Shown here piece after piece: positions 1-5,791 of a DNA stretch of 8,184 bases (positions are counted from its first letter, which is position 1; each line of letters begins with the position of its first letter). Below the pieces are notes generated by a model, which saw only the letters and a list, made by a program, of their open reading frames with translations, did not search any database and was not told the origin of the DNA. This stretch comes from Clostridiales bacterium UBA4959 (lineage in GTDB: Bacteria; Bacillota; Clostridia; Oscillospirales; CAG-272). Both the position numbers and the translations under genes were made by a program. The stretch spans positions 4,867 through 13,050 of the forward strand of contig DHAH01000105.1 of NCBI GenBank assembly GCA_002397345.1. The letters run 5' to 3'.

Positions 1-93
1 TACCGGCGGGTTAACCGGCGGAATTACCGGCGGGTTAACGGGCGGTTCGACCGGCGGGTTGACAGGCGGATACACAGGAGGATACACAGGGGG
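1..93 (-). repeat. 12-bp tandem repeat encoding PPVx stalk
   Basis: A tandem array with a 12-bp period encodes PPVY, PPVY, PPVN, PPVE, PPVN, PPVI, PPVN and so on at the C-terminal side of the adhesin. It continues past the window edge, so its copy number is unknown. Proline-rich repeats here are the usual spacer that carries a surface protein through the peptidoglycan. Short in-frame repeats like this often vary in length between strains. Confidence 0.85.
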
Positions 94-3000
94 CACCGTG
101 TAGCTGTTTACCACTGTGAAGGTGTTGCCCGTGCGTCCGTAAGATACCGCGTAATTGAAAGGCACGTTGTTTTCGACTACATTGTAGGTGTAGTTTTGAC
201 CCTTATCGTTGTTAAGCGGTACATTGTTCCATACATATGTCCAGCCGCCGGCGGCGGAAAGCGTCACCGGGCTGCCGAGGGGAGCGTTGTTTTGCAGGAG
301 CTGCACCGTGACTGACGCCGGGCGCACTCCTATGTCGCTATACCCCGCCCATTGCTTTGAAACAGTGAAGTTCGCGGTTTGGATCGGGTATAGGTAGGTG
401 TTTGTGATTGTGAAGGCGTTTTGCCCTTCGTTAATATCGGTCTTATAGCCCTGTACAGGCTCTTCGGTAACAAAATAACGCGCACCCTCATTGATCGCAT
501 ACGGACCAAAGATATGTTTCCAGTTATTTTGGGCGCTGAGCGTTACGCTGTCGAGCAATTCTGCTTCCGCACCGGCATCTACGGATTCTTTATAGAGATG
601 GACAACAACCGACGCGGGTGTTTCCACGCCGTTCGGAACGCCGCTCCAAACTTTGCTTACAGGAATCGAAATTCCATTATAAGTATTGGTTATTTCAAGT
701 CCTGCGCTGGATGCGGTGTAGTATTTGGGAACATCGTTTTCTTCCACATAATACTCGTATTCGTTGCCGTTTCCATCGAAGCGGTCAAGCCCGCCCACTG
801 TCGTCGTCCAACCCTCGCTTGCTGTGAGGGTGACTGCCTGCGAGAAGGTTCCTTCGGCTGCCGCGAGCGTGGGAACGACTTCATCCGCTTTTACCCTGCG
901 GTAAAGCGTTGCCGTAATGCTGCCCGGACGCTTGTCGGCTTTGCCTTCGTCTTTCCATGTTTTGGTGATGGTGATGTCGGTGGCAGTGTAAGTATTCGTG
1001 ATTGTAGCAGTGTTATTTTCATCGAAATCGGTGATTTGTTTTTCAAACAAATTCGCATTTTCGCCCGGAATCGTTTCGGACACTGTGTAGGCGATTGTCT
1101 GCTTTGACTCGCTATCGTAAACCGTCAGGTTTTTAAAGGTGACGGAGCTTGCACCGGCAGTGAGAGTCTGTGTAACAGGTGTTCCGTATACACCACCTTC
1201 CGAATAATGTCCGGTGAGGGTGATCTGCACGTCGACCATTTTACCGTAGCTGCCTAAATTCCATTCCTTGTTCACCGTAAAATCGGCAAACTCGTCTTGT
1301 TTTATGAGCCTGTTTGTGACTGTGAAGGTATCCTGATCAATTATCTTTTCGTATTTGCCTGATGATTCCGGTATGTCCCACACAATCCTTTCATCGACGG
1401 TATAATCAATCTTTTGACCGTCAGAGCCGTATAACGGCACATGAAAATCTACAGAATAGGTGTTGGAGCCAAGGCTTGCGATAAGCTTTTCGTATGTCTT
1501 GCTGCCGCCTGTCAGCGTGAGGGTGACAACCGTCGGACGTTTTAATATCGACCAACCGTTGTAATTATCATCCCATACCTTTGTAGCTGTGATGGTTCCC
1601 ATCAGCGTATTGGTGATAGTAAATGAATTGTTTGAACCAACAACCTTTGACGAATAGCCCGAAACAGAATCTTCTGTTATAGAATAATTAATTGTAATAC
1701 CTAAGATTTTGCGCGGAAGTTCTATCGAGCCGGTCCAGTTATTCCCCTCGTTTAAGGTTATTGTTCCGGCTTTTGTTAAACCGTTCGATACACTAACGGT
1801 GACAGAACCGGGGCGTTTGCCATCGGCATTGTTTCCGTCAAGCCACACCTTTTTTACATTCACCGTTACTTTATCGGGACTATAAGTGTTTGTAAATGCA
1901 GCGTTAGCGGTGTTTCCGGCAGCAAAGCTGACCTCCACCGGCGCGCTGGGGTTATAGTTTGCCGGATAGCCGGTTTCCGTGACAGTATAGGTGATAATGT
2001 TTCCGTTATCATCATACTTGGGCAGGTTTTTAAACTTACCTTTATTTGTGAAAATACCGTCGAGCTTGAGAGTATCATTATAACCGTTACCATCGGTGAC
2101 TGAAAAAGTTACCGCGCCGCGAGTCAGCCCTAAATTATCGTTCGCCCAATTCTTGGTGACGGTAATTGTGCCGTATTCTTGATTCTTTGTGTTCGTGAAC
2201 GCAGTACCGCCGCCTGACGATGTATAACCGGCAGGTACATTAGTCTCTGCTGCCGAATATGTGACCGTATTGAAGTTTTCGTATATGGGTAGGTTTTTCC
2301 ATGTAACTTCGAAGTAGCTGCCGCTGTCTGTGACAGTCGGAGTCGCAGCCATTTCGCTCCCGTTTTTATACAGCGTGAACAGACCCGCAACCTCATCGGT
2401 TGTGTGCTCTACACCGCCGTCGACCCATGTTTTAGTGACGGAATACGATGTGGTTGTTTCGCCGTTGTATGTATTGGTGAAATTCGCATTAGCGGTGTCA
2501 CCTGTGAAGGTAAGCGTTCCGCCGCCCGCAGAAGAATAACCTGCAACAGCGTTCTCTGCGATTGTGTAAATAATTTCCCCGCCGAGATTGTTATACTTTG
2601 GCATGGTTGTGGTACCCGACCATGTATTTCCCTCTACGGCTGACAACGTAAGGTCATATGAACTGCCGTTATCACCGGTAATGGTGAAGGATACCGATTC
2701 GCCGCGCAGGCTCGGGATATCATTCGCCCAGTTCTTAGTCACATTGACAGTTCTGGAAACCTGCGTTAGCGTGTTGGTAAACGCATTACCGTTTTGGTCA
2801 GATGTATATCCGGGGACAAAAGCTTCTGTTGCCGAATATGTCACCGGTTTACCGCCCTCATATAACGGCAGGTTTTCCCACGTTACCGTGAAGCTGCTGC
2901 CGCTGCCTAAAACGCTCTGTGTAACGCCGGAAACATCGGATGTTACGCCGTCAACAGTCTTTTTTAGTGTGAACAGCGCTCCTACTTCACCGGTCGTGTG

Positions 3001-3741
3001 CGCCGTGCCGCCGTCCACCCATGTCTTAGTGACAGAATACGAAGTGTTCATCGCACCTGTATAGGTGTTAGTAAAACTCACAGAAGCGGTGCTGCCGGCA
3101 AACGATATTGTCTGCGCTCCACCATGTTCGTAATTTTCCGGTTGGCTTATTTCTTCGATTGTATACGAGATAATTTTATTTTTGTTATACTTTGGCAGTG
3201 TAATTGATGTTGACCAAGTGTTACCTGTGCCGGATGAAATTCCAACATCATTGGTTGAAATAACCTTTCCTCCAGATTGACCGATAATTCTAAAAGTCAC
3301 CGCACCGCGCAAGCTCTCGGTGTCATTCGCCCATGATTTGTTAATGGTGAGTGTTTGTACATTTACAGGTATACACCAAAAATTAAGATTTGCATTGCCA
3401 TTATCATTACCAGCTTCGCTTCTGCGAAATTCATATCCTTCTGCCGGAGTAGCTTCTATATACCACTGTCCGTTTTCTTCGAAAGTACGAACATTATGGT
3501 CATGTCCGCATTGGGTATGATATTTATTTTCCCCTCCGATTGGATATTTGCTGCCGTCCCATGGTTCGGCACTTTTATCTCCTTGTAAATCAACTAAACT
3601 ATTGAAGTTATCACTTACGGCGTTATCTTCCTCCGCCGGTTCCGCCATCACCGGGAACGCGGAGGCAAACATTGCCGTAACGGTGAGTATCGCTAAAATT
3701 AATGCAAGAAATCTCTTCTTGCGTGTTTTAATGTTCAACAA
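1..3741 (-). CDS. CnaB-repeat cell-surface adhesin, 3' end beyond window
   Basis: One uninterrupted reading frame of 1247 codons runs off the left edge. Residues 1-33 form a signal peptide: basic KTRKKR, a hydrophobic core, and cleavage expected after VMA33. Residues 34-127 are a unique region. Eleven CnaB-type beta domains follow, beginning near residues 128, 232, 328, 428, 524, 622, 714, 818, 921, 1023 and 1121. Each opens with a K-x-W motif (for example VTKNW), has a Y-x-x-x-E motif in its second half (YTVTE) and closes with an NTY-like motif (FTNTY). These supply the Lys, Glu and Asn that form intramolecular isopeptide bonds in CnaB domains, so a rigid, protease-resistant stalk is expected. 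From residue 1217 a PPVx repeat begins, typical of wall-spanning regions. The sorting signal would lie off-window. The start is TTG at 3741-3739, with AGGAG nine bases upstream; an in-frame TGA at 3747-3745 excludes any earlier start. The ligand cannot be told from sequence. Confidence 0.93.
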   Translation of the reverse strand, partial: MLNIKTRKKRFLALILAILTVTAMFASAFPVMAEPAEEDNAVSDNFNSLVDLQGDKSAEPWDGSKYPIGGENKYHTQCGHDHNVRTFEENGQWYIEATPAEGYEFRRSEAGNDNGNANLNFWCIPVNVQTLTINKSWANDTESLRGAVTFRIIGQSGGKVISTNDVGISSGTGNTWSTSITLPKYNKNKIISYTIEEISQPENYEHGGAQTISFAGSTASVSFTNTYTGAMNTSYSVTKTWVDGGTAHTTGEVGALFTLKKTVDGVTSDVSGVTQSVLGSGSSFTVTWENLPLYEGGKPVTYSATEAFVPGYTSDQNGNAFTNTLTQVSRTVNVTKNWANDIPSLRGESVSFTITGDNGSSYDLTLSAVEGNTWSGTTTMPKYNNLGGEIIYTIAENAVAGYSSAGGGTLTFTGDTANANFTNTYNGETTTSYSVTKTWVDGGVEHTTDEVAGLFTLYKNGSEMAATPTVTDSGSYFEVTWKNLPIYENFNTVTYSAAETNVPAGYTSSGGGTAFTNTKNQEYGTITVTKNWANDNLGLTRGAVTFSVTDGNGYNDTLKLDGIFTNKGKFKNLPKYDDNGNIITYTVTETGYPANYNPSAPVEVSFAAGNTANAAFTNTYSPDKVTVNVKKVWLDGNNADGKRPGSVTVSVSNGLTKAGTITLNEGNNWTGSIELPRKILGITINYSITEDSVSGYSSKVVGSNNSFTITNTLMGTITATKVWDDNYNGWSILKRPTVVTLTLTGGSKTYEKLIASLGSNTYSVDFHVPLYGSDGQKIDYTVDERIVWDIPESSGKYEKIIDQDTFTVTNRLIKQDEFADFTVNKEWNLGSYGKMVDVQITLTGHYSEGGVYGTPVTQTLTAGASSVTFKNLTVYDSESKQTIAYTVSETIPGENANLFEKQITDFDENNTATITNTYTATDITITKTWKDEGKADKRPGSITATLYRRVKADEVVPTLAAAEGTFSQAVTLTASEGWTTTVGGLDRFDGNGNEYEYYVEENDVPKYYTASSAGLEITNTYNGISIPVSKVWSGVPNGVETPASVVVHLYKESVDAGAEAELLDSVTLSAQNNWKHIFGPYAINEGARYFVTEEPVQGYKTDINEGQNAFTITNTYLYPIQTANFTVSKQWAGYSDIGVRPASVTVQLLQNNAPLGSPVTLSAAGGWTYVWNNVPLNNDKGQNYTYNVVENNVPFNYAVSYGRTGNTFTVVNSYTVPPVYPPVYPPVNPPVEPPVNPPVIPPVNPPV
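2183..3360 (-). repeat. Two tandem copies of a two-domain CnaB module (A-B, A-B)
   Basis: The first four CnaB domains alternate in type. Domains 1 and 3 (and also 5) have the WAND...LRG signature. Domains 2 and 4 have TKTWVDGG, HTT and LFTL. Equivalent motifs in domains 2 and 4 are 594 bases apart (198 codons), and those in domains 1 and 3 are 603 bases apart, with clear nucleotide similarity. This points to duplication of an A-B pair. Domain 5 is a third A copy followed by more divergent domains. Confidence 0.75.
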
Positions 3742-3748
3742 GATTCAT

Positions 3749-3755
3749 CTCTCCT
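3749..3755 (-). promoter_or_regulatory. Ribosome binding site of the adhesin gene
   Basis: AGGAGAG lies nine bases (from the G at 3751) before the TTG at 3741. It therefore supports TTG as start codon over the out-of-frame ATG at 3748-3746, which is only two bases from AGGAG and whose frame stops after six codons (MNLVEH). It is one base downstream of CTGATTTT (3764-3757), which can pair with AAAATCAG (3888-3881) and extend the last riboswitch's P1 helix to the edge of this site. Confidence 0.8.
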
Positions 3756-3773
3756 AAAAATCAGAATTGCAGC

Positions 3774-3881
3774 GGATGTGTAGCCGGACTGCCGTAATAC
3801 GCGCGGATAACCGTTCCGCGGCGTATTGAAGGCTCCTTAAAGCTTTGCGTCGCCGGTTTTCGCCGGGTTTGCCCTCTATCC
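3774..3881 (-). promoter_or_regulatory. c-di-GMP-I (GEMM-I) riboswitch aptamer, copy C, start-proximal
   Basis: Read on the minus strand, the aptamer shows GGCAAACC, a P2 hairpin, GACGCAAAG, GAGCC, a long P3 arm (AATACGC pairing with GCGTATT) and GGCAGTCCGGC. These occur in the order of the c-di-GMP-I class. A P1 can form from GGAT (3881-3878) and ATCC (3777-3774). Two features differ from copy A: the P2 loop reads CCGG-CGAAAA-CCGG, so a C-A mismatch replaces the pair closing the GAAA loop, and CCTTC replaces the conserved CCTAA. It ends about 33 bases before the TTG start. Binding may be weaker than in the other copies (inference). Confidence 0.85.
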
Positions 3882-3897
3882 TGATTTTATAAGCCGG

Positions 3898-4024
3898 AAA
3901 TGAATGATATGTCGGCTGGACTGCCATTATAGCGGCTCACGCGATTGTTATGAGCGACGCTGTTTTAGGTTTTAAAAACTTTGCGTCCTCGCCTTTCGGC
4001 GGGTTTGCCGTTTATCATTCATTT
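3898..4024 (-). promoter_or_regulatory. c-di-GMP-I (GEMM-I) riboswitch aptamer, copy B, middle
   Basis: On the minus strand it contains GGCAAACC, a P2 hairpin CGCC-GAAA-GGCG, GGACGCAAAG, CCTAA, a P3 arm, and ATGGCAGTCC. It is closed by a perfect 12-bp P1: AAATGAATGATA (4024-4013) pairs with TATCATTCATTT (3909-3898). The GAAA tetraloop, the GACGCAAAG segment and the GGCAGTCC strand are the signature parts of the c-di-GMP-I fold. It has the strongest P1 of the three. Part of its 5' P1 strand can instead pair with the upstream linker (see the inverted repeat at 4017-4033). Confidence 0.9.
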
Positions 4025-4033
4025 TTAATGAAT
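4017..4033. repeat. 7-bp linker hairpin between aptamers A and B
   Basis: ATTCATT and AATGAAT, separated by three bases, form a perfect inverted repeat in the linker after aptamer A. In the minus-strand RNA its downstream arm (4023-4017) is the same sequence that forms the 5' strand of aptamer B's P1. The two helices are therefore mutually exclusive. During transcription this short hairpin would form first and have to be displaced for P1 of copy B to close. Confidence 0.55.
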
Positions 4034-4035
4034 TT

Positions 4036-4122
4036 GTTGCAGCCGGACTGCCATGGCGGTTTGCGCCGCGTTAGGCTCCATAACTTTGCGTCGCCGGCTT
4101 TCGCCGGGTTTGCCTTTTTAAC
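4036..4122 (-). promoter_or_regulatory. c-di-GMP-I (GEMM-I) riboswitch aptamer, copy A, promoter-proximal
   Basis: This is the closest of the three to the class consensus. On the minus strand it shows GGCAAACC, a perfect P2 (CCGGC-GAAA-GCCGG), GACGCAAAG, GGAGCCTAA, a P3 arm GCGG...CCGC and ATGGCAGTCCGGCTGC. Its P1 looks weak, with GTT (4122-4120) pairing with AAC (4038-4036). A separate 7-bp hairpin lies just upstream at 4143-4124 and may support folding. It would be transcribed first, so it would sense c-di-GMP before the other two. Confidence 0.9.
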
Positions 4123-4123
4123 C

Positions 4124-4143
4124 GGGACAATTTATTTTGTCCC
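4124..4143 (-). other. Leader hairpin upstream of aptamer A
   Basis: GGGACAA and TTGTCCC, separated by AATAAA, form a perfect 7-bp hairpin on the leader RNA immediately before aptamer A. No U-run follows on either strand, so it is not an intrinsic terminator. It may insulate or nucleate the first aptamer, or stabilise the transcript. Confidence 0.5.
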
Positions 4144-4183
4144 TTCATTAAGTAGTAAACAAGAGATATAAATAACATTGCGG

Positions 4184-4326
4184 TCATTCATACTCTTTTG
4201 CGGGGGTTAGGATTTGCCGTTTGTCGATTGCCCCGAAGTCGAAGCGGTTGATTCTTTTAACGGTTATTCCGCTTAAAGAACGATTTTTGTGAGCACGCTA
4301 ATATAATCCGCGCCCGTCACCTCCTT
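4184..4326 (-). other. Cryptic ribosome site and possible gene remnant in the leader
   Basis: A near-perfect extended Shine-Dalgarno sequence, AAGGAGGTGA, sits at 4326-4317, about 70 bases after the predicted transcript start, yet no convincing gene follows. The overlapping GTG at 4320 opens only 15 codons to a TAA at 4275-4273 and sits inside the ribosome site, too close for normal initiation. A second frame is open without a start codon from 4297 to a TGA at 4186-4184 (37 codons, ending AKEYE). It is preceded directly by a TAG at 4300-4298. This could be the relic of a small gene, a leader peptide, or chance. I do not recognise the protein. Confidence 0.25.
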
Positions 4327-4401
4327 AAATAAATTTGGTTTTGATATACAGTTTTCGCATCAGTTCCTAACAGATACAATACATGCCTGTAGCTGATTCT
4401 A

Positions 4402-4430
4402 ATTTTATAATAAAAAATGGTAATTGTCAA
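4402..4430 (-). promoter_or_regulatory. Sigma-A promoter for the riboswitch-adhesin transcript
   Basis: On the minus strand TTGACA (4430-4425), a 17-base spacer and TAAAAT (4407-4402) match the vegetative promoter consensus at eleven of twelve positions. Transcription should begin near 4395, giving a leader of about 650 nt before the TTG start that includes all three aptamers. The ten bases GCACTTGACA around the -35 element are identical to those of the divergent sortase promoter. Confidence 0.75.
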
Positions 4431-4473
4431 GTGCAATATTGTAAAAGAAATAATTATATAACAAAGTCACCGA

Positions 4474-4490
4474 TGAAAAGCCCGTTTTCA
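4474..4490. repeat. Small inverted repeat between the divergent promoters
   Basis: TGAAAA and TTTTCA, separated by five bases, lie roughly midway between the two facing-away -35 elements. The placement would suit an operator acting on both promoters, but a 6-bp A/T-rich repeat is easily found by chance. Apart from this, the AT-rich stretch 4431-4551 shows no gene or clear signal. Confidence 0.2.
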
Positions 4491-4555
4491 CTTAACTTTT
4501 TCCGGTTATTTTACCTCTGCATGACAGTCGTGGCTTTTTTACCGCGGCAAAGCAC

Positions 4556-4584
4556 TTGACACCACCCGCATTTTGCTGTAAAAT
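4556..4584 (+). promoter_or_regulatory. Sigma-A promoter for the sortase gene
   Basis: TTGACA (4556-4561), a 17-base spacer and TAAAAT (4579-4584) give the same elements and spacing as the divergent adhesin promoter. Transcription should start near 4591, leaving a leader of about 16 bases that contains only the ribosome binding site GGAAGA (4592-4597). No aptamer lies on this transcript, so c-di-GMP control here would have to be indirect. Confidence 0.8.
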
Positions 4585-4606
4585 GTTTTCTGGAAGAATA
4601 TATTAA

Positions 4607-5593
4607 ATGGAATTGCACAAAAACATGCCGGATAAACAAAACAAAGAGCCTTCACGGTATAATATTCCGCTGCGCGGTAAAAGAACACCGCGAAAAAAAA
4701 CAAAAATATGGTATGGCGCGATTGTCGCGGGGCTTGCGGCTTTATTGTTCTGCGCGTTTGTATTCAGGATTTTCCTGTCTGTCCGTGATTATGTCGATTA
4801 TCAAAAAGGGCTGGACGCTTATTCCGGTTTCATAGCTCCGAATGACGCCGACTTGCCCGATCCCGGCACACCCGATATAGTCGCGCCGCAAACAAATTCC
4901 GATCCGCCGGCGGAAACCGACGCTGTGACGTCAGACGATACGGGCACGGCGGCGGTAACGGCTGTAACCGAAGCGATGACAACGGCTAAACCCGCGTCGG
5001 CGGTTTATACTTTTGCGGACTTTATCGACCAGCTCGAGCGGCTGCGCACGACGTATAAAGATTTTTACTGCTGGATAAAAATAGGGCGCACCACCATAAA
5101 CTACCCCGTCGTGAGGGGCGAGGACAACGATTACTATCTGAACCACAATATTTACGGAAACAAGCTCACTCTGGGCGCTATCTTCGCCGATTATCGAACA
5201 GGCGACCTTGACAGCGCGCGCAACATCGTGATTTACGGGCACCGTGCGGGTTACAGCATTATGTTCCACGACCTTGAAAACTATCTTAAGCCCGACTTTT
5301 TTGATAAAAATCCCTACATTTATATATACACGCCCGAATACACCTATGTGTATCAGGTTTACGCCGCCTACACCTCCTCGATGTACTCCGGTTTCAACCG
5401 CGTCGAATTCACCGGTGATAAGGATTTTACGGATTACATAAACAAATTCCGCGACGTTGCCGCGCGTCTGCGCGGGACCGCGCCCGGTGCCGGCGATAAG
5501 CTGTTGACGCTGGCGACCTGCTCCATATCCGAGCAAACCGAACGCTATGTCGTGCAAGCGGTGCGCGTTTCCGCAACCGAAAACAAACGCTGA
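4607..5593 (+). CDS. srtB: Class B sortase, membrane anchored
   Basis: The 328-residue protein is a cysteine transpeptidase that would cut a C-terminal sorting motif of secreted proteins and join them to peptidoglycan. A basic N-terminus (RGKRTPRKKTK) precedes one membrane helix at about residues 35-57. A Thr/Asp/Pro-rich linker spans roughly 76-132, and the catalytic domain covers about 134-322. Class B hallmarks are WIKIGRTTINYPVV (156-169), the DNDYYL segment, GAIF, NIVIYGH with catalytic His212, TLATCS with Cys305, and ER with Arg313. The start at ATG 4607 has GGAAGA nine bases upstream; ATG 4625 is a less likely alternative. The gene diverges from the adhesin gene, a probable substrate (inference). 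The low-complexity linker is long and may place the active site away from the membrane. The symbol names the class, not a proven orthologue. Confidence 0.93.
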   Translation: MELHKNMPDKQNKEPSRYNIPLRGKRTPRKKTKIWYGAIVAGLAALLFCAFVFRIFLSVRDYVDYQKGLDAYSGFIAPNDADLPDPGTPDIVAPQTNSDPPAETDAVTSDDTGTAAVTAVTEAMTTAKPASAVYTFADFIDQLERLRTTYKDFYCWIKIGRTTINYPVVRGEDNDYYLNHNIYGNKLTLGAIFADYRTGDLDSARNIVIYGHRAGYSIMFHDLENYLKPDFFDKNPYIYIYTPEYTYVYQVYAAYTSSMYSGFNRVEFTGDKDFTDYINKFRDVAARLRGTAPGAGDKLLTLATCSISEQTERYVVQAVRVSATENKR

Positions 5594-5606
5594 ACAGGGT
5601 ACGGGG

Positions 5607-5700
5607 GTACGGGGACGCGATCGAGGCGCTGCCCTCGAGCTGTCCCGCTATAGACAACTTTTCTTTCGAATAAAAGTTGTCTACGGGGAAAAGTTCCCCT
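5607..5700. repeat. Clustered inverted repeats downstream of the sortase gene
   Basis: Three hairpin-forming units are packed here. GGGAC and GTCCC enclose CGAGG...CCTCG (about 5612-5646). A 12-bp perfect stem of TAGACAACTTTT (5651-5662) and AAAAGTTGTCTA (5672-5683) follows, then GGGGAA and TTCCCC (5685-5699). No U-run follows any stem, so it is not a standard terminator, although the long stem may still protect or end the sortase mRNA. The compact layout resembles a dispersed intergenic repeat element. The rest of 5701-5791 shows no gene. Confidence 0.5.
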
Positions 5701-5791
5701 TGGAACCGCAAATAATGGCAACATCCAATAATATCTACTTATAAATGTTGCGTGATAGCGACCGTACTCCGTTACATTATATTGATATTTT

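Noticed and set aside
421..1107. A 228-codon plus-strand open frame
   Set aside because: It lies fully antisense to the adhesin's CnaB domains, which form one continuous 1247-codon frame with clear domain motifs. It has no recognisable domain and no ribosome site.
3728..3748. ATG 3748 as the adhesin start
   Set aside because: Its frame stops after six codons, and it is only two bases from the ribosome site; the TTG at 3741 has good spacing and leads directly into the signal peptide.
3781..4120. The three repeated blocks as a CRISPR-like or transposon repeat array
   Set aside because: The shared segments are scattered conserved pieces with covarying stems of different sequence, as in aptamers, not identical repeats with spacers. 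No flanking cas or transposase gene is seen.
4195..4260. A possible fourth c-di-GMP-I aptamer (GGCAAATCC on the minus strand)
   Set aside because: Only this short piece resembles the class; GACGCAAAG, the GAAA hairpin and the GGCAGTCC strand are missing.
4931..5557. A 208-codon minus-strand open frame
   Set aside because: It is antisense to the sortase gene, whose catalytic motifs and promoter are clear; it is a by-product of GC-rich codon use.
5651..5683. The 12-bp stem as a Rho-independent terminator of the sortase gene
   Set aside because: The stem is A/T-rich at its inner end and is followed by CGGGG, with no U-run on either strand.
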